Assembly: GCA_930367205.1 (NCBI GenBank)
Contig: OV884011.1
Coordinates: 171,875,226-171,939,225, forward strand
Direction of reading: 5' to 3'
DNA length: 64,000 bases
Source: Acanthosoma haemorrhoidale
Lineage: Eukaryota; Arthropoda; Insecta; Hemiptera; Acanthosomatidae
Under the pieces are notes generated by a model. It made no database searches, was not told the DNA's origin, and saw only the letters and a program-made list of their open reading frames with translations. Made by a program: the position numbers and the translations under genes. Positions within the stretch are counted from its first letter, which is position 1. Every line of letters begins with the position of its first letter. Positions 33,061 to 45,023 of the stretch are shown here, in pieces.

Positions 33061-35290
33061 ATTCCTATGATGAGCTAAACTCTGTTATTCTCAGTGGAGT
33101 AACATAAGTAGTTTTCGAAGGATTTACTAATTGAATTTGTGATTAGGAGCAGATAAGAAGGTTTCATGAAAGTACTTGGACTTTTCACGCCGGAATGTCG
33201 CCGGTATGATCTGGTAGAGTGTTTTCGGAGATAAAGGCATCCAGATGGCGAAAGGTTATGTTTTCAGGCGCATAATACCTGGGTGAAGTATCAAAATCCT
33301 TAATTATTGGTACGTTGTAAAATAAGATATTCCAAACGTTTATTCAGACATCTATTATTTCTAGAAGAGGTTCTTATAAACCGAGCAGTTGTGTGAATGT
33401 TGCAATCGAAACTGTTTTAGTCTGTTCAATAATGAGGTTAATGACGTCAATGAAATTAATCCCATTAGGTACTCCATTCCAGGTATTATATATAATCAGT
33501 CAGCACTCGAACTAAAAATAAATAGTAACATGAGTGGTTGTAATTTACGATTTCTCAAGGCTGGAGAAAAACATCATCAGAACTTATTGGATTCCAATTA
33601 TCTTACCTAGGATTCACACTTCTAGAATCTGTGACAGCCTGAGCTCGTTTTAGCAATGCCAGTTTGCTGTAATTAAGGATAATTATATTTACATAGACTC
33701 AAAATCTATCACATGAATCCATGCACCTGATTGCCTTATAATGTGGCTATTTCTGAACGTAGACGTGACATATCTCGAGTTTTCGCAGAGTTGACAGAAA
33801 GGCAGACGCCTAAACTGAGGCCTTGACCACCTTTGTCCAGGTATTCGGATCTATTGCCGGAGTTAAATGCTGATTCAAAATATCTACTAAAGACCTAACG
33901 AAACGCTTTAACCCTTACCGTGTGCGTAGGTAAAACCAAGTAACCAACTATAAACTCAGCAGAGCAGTTGACTTGTGCTGATTCACAACTTCTTACCTAT
34001 TGTGCTTACCTGTATCTATCAGCCTCACCCCCTCCTGTATAAATAGTCGCTTCTCTACATTGTGTCATTACTGTGACTGGTTTTAATACTGAAGGGCTTT
34101 TAAGTATTCTGTTTAAGATTGTTAATGTATAGAAAAAGTTGAAGACTCAGGAACAGTCTTACAAATAATCTCTTTCTTCCTTCGTATAGTAGGGTGGTAC
34201 TGTGTGTCTGGACCAGCGTGTGCAGGTGTACTGTTGCATTGCTTGTATGCGGTGTAGTGAACATCAGGGTATGGAGGGTCGTTAGGCCCCTACAGCTGCG
34301 CATATCAGCTGTCCCTTGCCTATGTCTAGTGATAGCAACAATTATAATTTAAACTAGAGCAAGTGTTTTCTTGCAACAATCTGTGTTCAATAGGAAAACG
34401 GAGTGGCTATTGAACCTATGTAAAAGAAACAATGCATATAATCTGTTTTTATATTATGACATGAAGTTTGAAACATAAAATGAGGCGATAAGTATTTTAT
34501 CTTGGATTTTGGAATTGGACTGTTTTTTTGCTTTGCCCTAGTTCATGCGGTGGATATATATATCGTTTGAAATGTAAAATCAATTTTCAAATGATGTCAA
34601 CAAGTTTATTCTAGTATTTTTTTGTTTTTAATTTTGTAAACTTCAAAAGTTCACTTTGTTGGAGATATTTCTATTAAATTTGTGAACTCTAAAAGTTATA
34701 GTCATAGACTGGATTGAGATATTGGAAATGTATATCTAACTCAGAAAAGATCAGAGAATTTGTCATTGTGGAACACTTGCTGTTTAGAAATATATTGAAG
34801 TAAAAAGAAAACTACGGGGGATATTAATTTATACACTGAGCATATAAATAGAAATGTATGATAAGAAAGAGGTTAGTAGCTAATTTTATTTTATCTTTCA
34901 TATTCAATTCATTAATTTTCAATAAATTAATTTTATTTTTATAATATGCAATTTTCAAAGCAGAAGAAACTGTGTCTCATAAACATACTCGCACTAGGCT
35001 GCTTTAGATTGCGTCAACTGTCCATTTATAGAAATAAAGTAATAATATATTGAGCTGTAACTCGACGATCAGACGATCAATCTGCTTCTAACCATAAATG
35101 TTATTGACATAAAATTTAGTTTAAGTCACATAAGTGATAATTTGATGTGTAAATAGTCAAACTTGTTTTCTGTAGATGTTTTTCTAGGAATGATGGGCAT
35201 ATTAGTGATCGCAATGCGATTCAATACATTGGTATGTTTTATATGAAAGGAGTCAAAATATTGAAAATGTAGTATGAATAAATAATAAAT
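33061..35290. other. Non-coding stretch downstream of the resilin gene
   Basis: No gene is supported. TATAAATAG at 34038-34046 followed 26 bases later by TCATTAC resembles a + strand core promoter, but no coding start follows (the first ATG gives only five codons). The frames 33389-33610 (+) and 34100-34303 (-) lack motifs. The rest is AT-rich. Confidence 0.45.
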
Positions 35291-35302
35291 TGGTATTATA
35301 AG

Positions 35303-35312
35303 TTTATTTATT
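35303..35312 (-). promoter_or_regulatory. Poly(A) signals for the pro-resilin-like gene
   Basis: On the - strand two overlapping AATAAA hexamers (35307-35312 and 35303-35308) lie about 160 bases past the stop codon. This would give a 3' untranslated region of roughly 190 bases. No other hexamer lies between the stop and this point that I can see. Confidence 0.65.
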
Positions 35313-35473
35313 ATAAAATATTGAACACATGTGCAGGAATGTACATAAAAACTTGAAGGGAGTGGGAGTACTTTTCGGGCCCTTTAGTTTCACAGCACTG
35401 ATTACGCTCCCCTCATGGCTTTAACACACATTTAGGGGTAGTTTCTTTCTTCTAATACGACACTTGGCACCGC

Positions 35474-38400
35474 TCATTTTCCGGGTGGAAGGTAGTTGCC
35501 GTTTGGTTTGGACGGTCCAGATGGGTAGCCTGAAACATTGGACGTTTCGAATTAAGACACTATGTCGCATTATACAATGATGCTTATGATTTTGATGTAA
35601 TGCTTACCACCATTGCCGCTAGGAGCAGAGTAGCCACCTCCGGTTCCAGTGCCACCGGCGGAGAATCTGCAAAACAAGTCAGTGTGTGAGAATCATTTTA
35701 TCATGTCTACGAGTTAAACTTAATTATTGGAAAGATGATGTGCAATTTCATTGAAGAATAAGATATCAATAAAAAAGTTCCTTATGATCGACTGTTTTAT
35801 GAATTGAAACAATAGTAATTTAAATAGTTAACGGTATCTTCAGATACGCTTATGTCTCCAATATCTATGAAATTTTCACTCCTTACCCTCCACCTCCTCC
35901 GTTCCTGCTAGGTCCTGAGGGATATCCGCCACCGTTATTGGCTTCTCCTTCGTACTGGACATCGGCGTTGTACCCTTGGTCGTCAGCGGTGTACTTGACC
36001 TTCTGTTTCCTGCCGTCGGGCAAGAGTACGTTGTACTCACCTCGAACTGTCTGTCCATCGCTGTCGGCTTTGTGAGAGTAGTCGTTACCGCTCTCTGGGT
36101 CTTTCACTTCGTAAGCGAAGCTGAACGGTTCAGGCTAGAAATCAAAGCACACATGCGAATAATAACAACTTAAGATGAACTTGGTTTAGTCGTTTCCTAG
36201 ATTGTATTTAGGGCTGTGGCATCAATTGAGATTACTAGGATTTCTAGTAATCCATATCAAATTATGAATCTCAACTTACCTTTCCACCATCTCCTCCGTT
36301 TCCACCATCGCCTCCGTTTCCACCATATCCTCCATTTCCACTGCCACCGCTAGGCCCAGTTCCCCTGCCGCTGTTGTATCCACCTGCACCTCCGCTGGGA
36401 GGGAGGTAAGAAGCTGAGGGTGCATCAGCTGCGATCAAAGTGACCAGTGAGGCGCAAGCCAAAAGCTGCAAAGTGCAAAACAAACATGGAACTGAACTAA
36501 TTTAGTTAATAAGGATGATTTTGCATTTAGGATTTGTAGCATAAACCCTCAGTGGAATTCACACTTGCTCTAAAAGGGTTCTATAAAGAAAAAGTCGAAA
36601 GTAATTTTCAAAAAATCCTTTAAGGGATATAAAATATGGACTCGATCCGAGTGGACGGAATGAACGGAACAGGTTCGAGATCGCATTCGGCAGCATTGAG
36701 TATCCACTTGTCTCCGGGGCTTTTCTCTGACCGGTATCTTTGGAGCTGTGCTTTCAAATCGCCTTATTAGGCCTATTTATAGCTCTGATAGCCAACTTAC
36801 TGAGCTGTAGCATTTGGGATAGTGTTTCGGAAATCTAGACAAATGGTTGAATATTTTAGCATAAATCTCAGGTGACTGATTTATGTTGCCTAATGATGGG
36901 CTTATTTTTAACTAATTCTCACCATGACAGTTTTTAATTAGCTGTAAAATAATAGCGAATCGTGATTCATGAAGGAAAAAGTCAAATATCTTGTAATAAA
37001 ATCAATGCAAACGCTGTTTAAAATTCAAGAGACAGATAAACAAAATCATTGATTACCTCCTATCGGTGTCAATGTTTTTGTTGCATCAATAATTTATTTT
37101 AGCGGTGTAGATTGGTTTCCCATTATGCTGTCTGCTGCATTTTAATGACTTCTTGACTGCATTCTCTCTAAATATTGCTTAACTAGAAACGGACTGTGTG
37201 AGGTAAAACTTTACGGCGTTTCTTAATTACTGAGAAGAAATATTGTTTGAAACATAGTATATTATGGATTCTGTCCTTGGGTTAAAGAAGAAAACTTAAT
37301 GTTTTCTGTGACTCCGTAATCCCAAATCATTTCTGATTTGCGAAAGGGTTAGGATTATAATCTTTACACGGTACTTTTTCTATAGAAAACTATTAATGTT
37401 CGGAGCTTACATTTCGGTATTATTTCCAGTCTAAAAAAGGAACCCTTGGGTTCACCTCGTCTGATTTCAATTCGTTCTATTCCTTGATCGATTAACGTTG
37501 GGATTTTTGATTATAGAACAAGTATGAAGGGCGGATTGTAGTAATGGCTACATCTATCGAAAATAACAATTGAGAGATTCTTTATGAATTGAAATATTAC
37601 TGATTTTTTCTCCTCCTTTCTAAACTGTTATAGACCTGGTATAGAAAAGCAATATAAAAGTCTTAAGGACTACTGGCTGGACTTTAGGGCCATCTAGATA
37701 CTTAGGAAATTCGGGTTTGTGATTCATATAGATAGTAAGTAAAATATCGTTAAATTTAATGATTTATAGTTTATCGTAAAAGGACGTAGACACCCCTTTT
37801 CTGTTATTACAAGACCTAAGGGCGCATTATGTGGGACTATAGCACAGCTTGGAGTATAGTCCCGTCTCGGCTTGAGTCTATGAAACCAATTAAGCAAATG
37901 AAGTGAACGTCCTCAGTCTACGTTATCTAACGCAGGGTGATTCAGGGTTAGGAGGATGCGGACGATGGCAGTCAGCGGTAGGCATTTGAAATGTAAATGC
38001 GGGCGAGGTGAAGTGCGATTGGAGTGGCCATGTGAAGCAACAGAAGAAGCTACAAGGTACGCACACAGTCAGTGAATAACTGCAGTTGCCCCTCTCTTTC
38101 GCAACAAGGCTCCCTCTTTTTGTACCCTGAGGATGGTTCGTTATGGAACGGTGGCCCTTAGGAGCCTTCTAAAAAACGATCACGCCTCTTATATCTCGGC
38201 AGTCTTCCTCATGTTCCCACACTTGATACAAGACGGTGTTAACTTTCATTTGGATTCAACCTCTACTTATGTGCTTTCGTGAATGATGGTATTTCAAAAA
38301 CATGTTCGTTTATCCATTATTTTTGATTTCCCTCTGGAAATATGAACTTGATTAGAAAAATTAACAATCTCCGTGATACTTTCACTAAAGATCAAGATCT

Positions 38401-40069
38401 TCTTGAGTATGTAATTTGATAAGAATGAGATGCTTCTAACTCAGTCTCAACAGAAAAACTGAGAAGCTTTATAAATGCATTTTTTTTAACGAATCCGCTC
38501 AGTGAAACCAAAACTAACTATAGTTGCTGTCACGAAATTAGCAGTTTAAGACCCTCAATACACGGGACTTATATGACAAGCCCTGTTGCCGCTCTGTGCA
38601 CTACTTATCTTCTTTCCACGTGACCCTTTACTTCGATAATGTCAATCACTAAGCAACAAGAAAATTAGTGATTAGTCCTCCTCCTACCCCTGTGGAGCTA
38701 CACCGCACCAAGTAGCCCCTTCATCCCAAACTTATAATTTCATGAGGGTGACTATAGATTATTCGTATTGAAAAAATAAATCAAATCAACTGCAATAAAC
38801 AAATGGAACTAAACATCAAAAATGAAGAGAAAGTTGTACAAAAAAAAATTAATGCGAGGTAACTCAGGTAATTTCTCACCGTGCTTTTACTTAGGCTCAA
38901 AACTAATTTAAAGCCCCCTTTTAAGTCGTCTTTGAGCCAATTTTTGGTGAAGTGGCTCCTTCATCTCATGTGTCTAATGTCATGACTGTGACAAAACTAC
39001 TAATCACTAAACATGCTCCATGAACACCGTTGACTATCTCAGAGGGTCTAGTATTTCCCATCTGCAATCTCGCAATGACGCGGATTCTTTTGAATGATAA
39101 TACATTCCTTGTTAGTGAATATTGAACATTATATTTCCAAAACCCAGCAGAACATTAAATTGACCACCAAAACCATCCAGGAACCACTTTACTTCTGGAA
39201 AGATAGTAAGTAGGCTTCCATCTTATTAGGAGAGACCTGGTGGCTGGAGAGTGGTAATGGCCACATAAGTAATAGTTGACAAGGACATGAAATACGGGTA
39301 ATTAAATTTTTTCCGATTGGACTGGCTTATCTGTACTAAACAAAACTTATAAAATAATTGGAAAATAATTAAACTCAAACTAACAAAGCCGTTTGATAAT
39401 TTTATATATTATTATCTCGTTGTTTTACATTTCTTTAACGATTGGGTTCTGAAATAATTGATATGTTATATGCCAATAAAATGTTGTAGGCCTTATTAAA
39501 ATAAACAAATATACAATGAATAGAAACGGAGTAATTGAATTGTGCTGGCGCCCGTTGAAAGAGTTATACCCCACCGGCATTACACCTAGTTCTTTTCTTC
39601 CTCCGCTCCAGTGTACCCCCAAAGCTCTTCCTCTTTTATGTGTTATTTATATGCATGAGTGTATTAAAACTTTATTCCAAAATTATTAATGCTCAAGAAT
39701 TCAATATTTCGTCGAAAAGTTTAAGAATCAAAATTGAAAACTCAGTTCTTTCAATATTGTTTATACTGTTTTAGAGTCGATAATAATTTGAACTTCTAAT
39801 GAATTGTATCCCATTGTTGCCATCGAATTACTGAAAAGAGTTATTACCAGTTCATAGTTGAGTTTTATTATGAGTTAATATTTATGACTCGATTAAATAT
39901 CCATGTTCGGATTATAAACAGAAATTGCTAAATGATTTTGTTGATATTTGTTGATTGGTTAAAGGAGGTATTCAAGTTTCCGTTGAAAATTAAGTTTTCG
40001 AATTTTGTTTTACCCGTTTGAAATTTTCGTTTAGATACAGTTGGACTTACCTTAACAAGAGGGAACATG
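35474..40069 (-). CDS. Pro-resilin-like cuticle protein, five exons, 188 aa
   Basis: Coding exons (- strand, in order) are 40069-40052, 36465-36280, 36134-35887, 35666-35608 and 35529-35474. All introns are GT-AG with good donors (GTAAGT, GTAAGT, GTAAGG, GTAAGC), and the phases agree, giving 188 codons plus TGA. Residues 1-19 form a signal peptide (MFPLVK from exon 1, then LLACASLVTLIAA). Residues 20-68 are Gly/Ser/Asn-rich with SYLPPSGGAGG and NGGYGGNGGDGG repeats. Residues 72-130 form a Rebers-Riddiford chitin-binding domain (FAYEVKDPESGNDYSH, GEYNVLLPDGRKQKV, YTADDQGYNADVQYEGEAN), whose GEYNVLLPDGRKQ wording is that of pro-resilin. Residues 131-188 are a second Gly/Pro/Ser/Tyr segment ending GNYLPPGK. 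Family knowledge: secreted, chitin-binding, elastic cuticle. It is shorter than Drosophila resilin, so it is called pro-resilin-like. Confidence 0.92.
36466..40051 (-). other. Intron 1 of the pro-resilin-like gene, 3.6 kb
   Basis: The large first intron separates the six-codon first exon from the rest, an arrangement common in insect cuticle protein genes, where the signal peptide is split. It is mostly AT-rich. A GC-richer patch at about 37790-38190 may be old repeat debris or regulatory DNA. Open frames inside it (for example 39425-39622 -) show no motif. I see no nested gene. Confidence 0.7.
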
Positions 40070-40096
40070 TTGCTTAGAGTGTGGAGTGGATTCTCT

Positions 40097-40130
40097 AACT
40101 AAAGACTGTGACACTTGTTTGGTATATATA
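40097..40130 (-). promoter_or_regulatory. Core promoter of the pro-resilin-like gene
   Basis: On the - strand a TATA box (TATATATA, 40130-40123) is followed by an initiator-like TTAGTT (40102-40097) whose A at 40100 lies 30 bases downstream of the TATA start. This is the arthropod TATA-Inr spacing. The first ATG follows 31 bases later at 40069, so the leader would be very short. No other ATG lies between. Confidence 0.75.
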
Positions 40131-40460
40131 GCTCTAGGGGATGGGGAGAGCGGGCAAGGCCGCGTAACCCTCTTCTGGGAGGGAGCATCGTGACATCACG
40201 ACAATATTACACAAGCGGTTCTTCTGTGCTCTCCGTGTGGGGAACGTCGGTGCATCGTCGCACCGCAGAGCAGCCCCAGACCCAGGGGTTAGTTAGTATC
40301 GGCACCCGAACCCTATAGGCGGCTTGGCTTAACGGCCCCCGTCGACACGTTCACGATCAACGTGAGGACTTAATCGGATCGTTTCGGAGGAACATCGGAC
40401 ACGTTTATCTCCCAAAAAACAATAAGATTCACTTCGGTAGGTATCTATGTTATTTCGGCT
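40131..40460 (-). promoter_or_regulatory. GC-rich proximal upstream region of the pro-resilin-like gene
   Basis: About 330 bases directly upstream of the TATA box are markedly richer in GC than everything around them, then composition falls back to AT-rich near 40460. The region contains TGACATCACG (about 40190-40199), close to a CRE/AP-1 type site, and a TGCATCGTCGCACC stretch. A frame at 40115-40318 (+) shows no motif and is probably chance. A proximal regulatory region is the likely role; no specific factor can be named. Confidence 0.4.
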
Positions 40461-41016
40461 CGTAAACTCGACCAAAGTAACGCTTTTCGTTTCATTGTCA
40501 TATTTTGGTATCGATTATGAAAATTAATTATAGTTAAACGCCATTTGTTTAGTGCCGTTGTAGGTTGTGACGTTTTAATCATTGGATGGCAAACAATAAT
40601 TTAAAAATTATTCTTTTGCAAACATTTTTAATCAAGTTCTCCCAACTTAACCTGATAATAATATGTTAAACTCTAAAACAGTAGCTCCTAATTGACTGAT
40701 GCTACTACATAGAACATATCACCGCTAATGTTTTAAATTTTACTTACTTTGAGAAACTGTATTTTTTGTTTATATTATTTGTTAATTTGAAGGGTTTTTT
40801 TTTTTTTTACAAAGATACACAATATCCATATCAAACTATTATCTTACGTATATTTATAACACCATTTTTCCAATGCTGTAACGATGCCAAAAGATAGAGT
40901 AAACATGAGTTTCTTGGTGAATGATAGTGAAAAATTACCTATATCTTCTCAGTGATATAAAACAGATGAAAACAAATTGAAAAGAGGTAAAATATTCTCA
41001 TGCTTGGACTTTAGGA

Positions 41017-41160
41017 TTATCGTTTCCAGTGCATCGTAACCACCAGAAACAAATCAGAGGTTTATCTTAAATCATTTTTACGACTGTTGTCTTAAATAAA
41101 AGATGATTGATCCAGCCTATTATAACAGTTCGAATGATAAACATTCGGTTGTTAACCCTG
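41017..41160 (+). repeat. Dispersed duplicate segment, copy 1
   Basis: About 144 bases matching 42590-42726 in direct orientation. Shared words include TATCGTTTCCAGTGCATCGT, AAATCAGAGGTTTA, AAAAGATGATTG and ATAAACATTCGGTTGTTAAC. It is non-coding. It could be a pair of MITE copies or a local duplication. Confidence 0.8.
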
Positions 41161-41360
41161 GAACTAACTTCCACTTCATTTCAACAATATAGTTTTCAAA
41201 GGAATAAAGGTTATGGCTTCACAAAGCAATGAATAATTCTTTTCGGATCATGGATGCAGGACAAGATATTAGTTTGTTACTAAATGGTTAATATATTCGT
41301 AATTTCGGCATTCGAGGCACAACACTCTATATACAGGAAATACGAAAATAATTTGTAAAT

Positions 41361-41415
41361 AAATTCGCCTGAGGATCTATAATTATATATAATTATCTGT
41401 AAATTTAAAAGGGGT
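41361..41415 (+). repeat. Inverted repeat arm paired with 43546-43601
   Basis: ATTCGCCTGAGGATCTATAA continuing through AATTTAAAAGGGGT matches the reverse complement of 43546-43601 with few differences over about 55 bases. The two arms are about 2.1 kb apart and flank the second copy of the dispersed duplicate (42590-42726), so they could be two separate copies of one small repeat or the ends of a larger element. Confidence 0.7.
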
Positions 41416-42589
41416 ATTGACAAGGGTGAGAATTCTATTCCCGACCATTGACAACTTGCTCTAAAACCTTTAGTACAAGCCGGTAAGATTTTTTTAGTTT
41501 ATTTAAATATTTATTCCAGTAAAGAAAATAACGCGTTTTTATTCATAAAGAAATCCTATTTAGCTTTTCTTGAAGGAAATTCAAGTCATCCTGGAGCCTC
41601 TGGAAGTTCTATCAACAATGGTTAACGTTTTAGAAAATTCATCTATCTTCTGACAGTAAATATATTATAAATACACTCGTTGTCATTAATCCTGAATGGT
41701 TATAGTATCATTTTTTTAAATTATATTATAAAATTTTAGAGGCATATGAAATTTTACTAAAGAGCTTTCTTATGTACAGGCACAAATGTATTGTAGAAAA
41801 AAAGATCTTCATTTTACCTTACGGTTTATAAAGCAATAATCAGAAATATTTTGAAGAATAAACCTTTGATAATAAAATAAATCGCTATGCATATTTTTAT
41901 TAATTCTTCAAATTTTCATTTATATTTATGGAATAACCAATACATATATATAAATAAATGTATTTCAACCAATAAAAGTATTTTTTCTCAAAAATGCAGA
42001 ATAATTTTTTGGCAATTATTGAATTAATTTGTAAAACAATCAAGTTCTCAGCACAGCCGGGACACCCCGGGTATTATTTACTTTTACGTCTTTTTTTTTG
42101 TATTTAAAAAATATATATATAACTATATTTAAAACACAATTCAAAATGTTAGTTATGATGCAGTATTAGTCTGGTGCAATAAAACAAAAAAAAATTCTAT
42201 TGCACATTGTATATAATACAATTATACAGCAGTATATGTACTCTTTATGATAAAAAAATCTGGGATATCGATGAAGGAGAATACAAAATATGTAATTGAA
42301 TTAAGAGTTTATGAGACTTTCTTAAGTTGGTATACGAGTATCTGTTAAGCAAAAGAGTGTCGTTTAATTTCGTTCTATTTTTTATCTTATTGTTCTCACC
42401 CTAAAGCTAAAAAAGCTCTTGTTTAAATTTCGGTAGGAAAGGCTTTTTTTTCCTTTTTTTTAATTATAATCATTACAACTAAAACAACAAAAACAAGTGC
42501 ACAATCATTGTTACAACACATTTGTTTAGCTATATGCTTGATTTGTTTTCATTTCTGTTTAACGTTCTTAAGCGTTCTTATGCTTGAAC

Positions 42590-42726
42590 TTATCGTTTCC
42601 AGTGCATCGTAACCATCATAAATAAATCAGAGGTTTAAATCTTAAATATTTTTTACGCCTGTTAAAAGATGATTGGTCTAGCCTATTAAAACTGTTTGAA
42701 TGATAAACATTCGGTTGTTAACCCTG
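42590..42726 (+). repeat. Dispersed duplicate segment, copy 2
   Basis: About 137 bases matching 41017-41160 in the same orientation, 1.4 kb away, with scattered substitutions and one deletion (the TGTCTTAAAT part of copy 1 is missing). Neither copy is coding. Confidence 0.8.
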
Positions 42727-43545
42727 ATGATACATACTGGTCTTAATTAAGAATGAAAATATGCATAAAACAATTGAATTTTCATGTGCACTCATTTTCA
42801 TTAATGGTTTTGTACCACCTTGAAATTCGTATTATTTGAGCAAGTAACAATATATTGATACATTTACAATACATATCATTGAGTTTCTATAATTAATGAA
42901 TGTCATTTAACATTCAATCTAATATTTTATGATAGAGTCTGTAATAGAGAAATTGAATCAATTAATTTTATCATGACAAGTATCAGTTTTCCAACTTCAT
43001 CGTTCTTTTATTATGATTGTAATGAAAACTAATTTCCTCCCTAATGGTTGAGATTGTTTTTTACGATCAATAAACTGAGCTATAAAAAAAAGTCAATCGT
43101 GCGTAATGTATTACACAATCACAATTACTTGGGATTTATTTAGTCTTGTGTTACTAAGGTTACAGAAGTATCTATTCTTGCTATTAGTGTTTAGTGGGTA
43201 CTATTAATTTAGGGTGTATTTGGTTCCAATTGGTGCAAAAAGTTATTTTTTATCAAACACGTAATTTTTCATGAATGATGTAAAGATAATGAAAGTCACC
43301 CAGGTTCATAAATATATGTTTCTTTTTAGAAACATCCTCTTATTCCCCAGAGCCGCAAATCATTCTTATAATGATTCTCAGTTTGAATTGATATTAATAC
43401 AATAAATTCCCCAACAATCCAACTTAATATACTGTTTTTGTATAAAATATCACTTAGTTAATAAAAACATTGTTAATTTTGAAATTGTTCTTTAATATCA
43501 AAGTTTTGGTGGTTTATTTATTATTATAATTTTTTTTTTATTACT

Positions 43546-43601
43546 AGCCCCTTTAAATTCACATATAATTATATACAATTATAGATCATCAGGCGAATCT
43601 A
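43546..43601 (-). repeat. Inverted repeat arm paired with 41361-41415
   Basis: This is the reverse complement of the arm at 41361-41415: AGCCCCTTTAAATTC at the left edge and GATCATCAGGCGAAT at the right. It lies in AT-rich DNA. Confidence 0.7.
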
Positions 43602-44289
43602 TTTATTTATTTGTTCAGTTGTGTGTTTAATTTTAATAAAATATCTGATTTAATTTTATTAAATTTCTTGAGAACTTTAATTTAGACCCAAACTCTTGAT
43701 GATCAGAGAATTTATCTTTTAATTCCTAATTGATTAACTAGTAGCACTTAATTGTTTACTTGTGGCTGTTTTTTGCTTTGCTGTTTTGTTGATGGAACTT
43801 GTAACGTGGAGTCCCGCACGCATAAACGGAAAAACAAAAATCTCAACCCTAAGTAATACATTTCGATTAAGACTTCTATATCTATAATTTGAAACCTTAA
43901 TGAATAATATTTTTTTCCAGTATTAGTGTTCAAATAAATCTTATTCAATATTTGTTCATTTGGAAGCAAAATTATTTATTATTGGCTAAGTTTAAATTAA
44001 TTCAATTAATTAAATCATTTTCTGATTCCTTGTAATTTTTATTTGAGCTGTAAGATAATTTATAATAATGTCAAAACATCTATATCTACAATAAATATAT
44101 ATGTGTGTAATCGTCTAAATGTTACTATAAAATACACCAAAACAAGTTTAAATTATCACTCGATTCAATGGCAACACCTCTCCCTACTTTTCTTTTTTTT
44201 GGTTTTCTCAAATAGATCGCATCTGCTATCTGCTATCTGCTAAATAAAAATATATTCATAATTTTTAATAAATAACAGCCAAATTAATA

Positions 44290-44345
44290 TAGACTTGCAG
44301 GATTGGGACTTGAATCCAGGGCTAGACTGGTGTAGCCTAGCCTCC
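44290..44345 (-). repeat. tRNA-like element (SINE-type)
   Basis: Read on the - strand, TAGGAGGCTAGGCTACACCAG is followed by GGATTCAAGTCCC, the latter close to a B box (GGTTCRANTCC). The A-box part is weak. No complete tRNA fold is evident. It is probably a tRNA-derived SINE remnant. Confidence 0.3.
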
Positions 44346-45023
44346 TAGTTAATTTGGTTGTTAGTTATTAATAATTTTAAATGATAGTGGGACCTAGACC
44401 TCATAAAAAATTTCTCATTCAAATATGTATTCATGTTTAAAAGTAACTGTTTTATTTGTATTCAGTTTAAAGAGGTAATTATGGTGTAGGTGAAGCCCCC
44501 CTATGGGGATGACCAAATATGTTGAAACTTAAATAAAATCTAGTCAAATCCAGCCTTGGGAAGTTACTGTGATCACAAACTATCATAGGTCGATTCCTGC
44601 ATACGAAAAATGTCTTTTTCTTTTAACTTTTACCCCCATGCACTAGTCTGTATTACGTTAATATCGAAAGGGCTCCCTGATTCGTAACATAACATTGTTT
44701 TGCAATCGCGGTTTGAAGCATATTGGCACAGTTTGCGTGGAATCTGCAACCCGCGTTCCAGAAAGTCTGCGGTTCCATCCTTGACATACTGGTTGCATCC
44801 CCAGCATTTGCTATATTTGCTCAGGTATCAGAACGGTGTGGTCTCGTGGTATTTTTTTTGTAGGTTCTGAGGCTCAAGTCTCTAACAACGCTAGCCCAGC
44901 CTCCGAGAAATGGGCAATGGTTCAGTCATTAGGTTGGGGGATGGATAGTTGGAGCGAGGCACATCCCTAGTGATATCAAAAGCTCGGAAACTGTACAACC
45001 GAATCTTTTATATATATATATTC

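Larger units (their letters stand above)
40461..45023. other. AT-rich non-coding stretch
   Basis: Apart from the repeat pairs and the tRNA-like unit listed separately, nothing is supported. A T tract lies at about 40795-40809. Frames at 43748-43969 (-) and 44043-44243 (+) show no motif. The segment 44580-44990 is somewhat GC-richer but unrecognised. Confidence 0.5.

Noticed and set aside
35876..36173. Frames 35876-36058 (-) and 35976-36173 (+) as separate proteins
   Set aside because: They are other-frame shadows of exon 3 of the pro-resilin-like gene.
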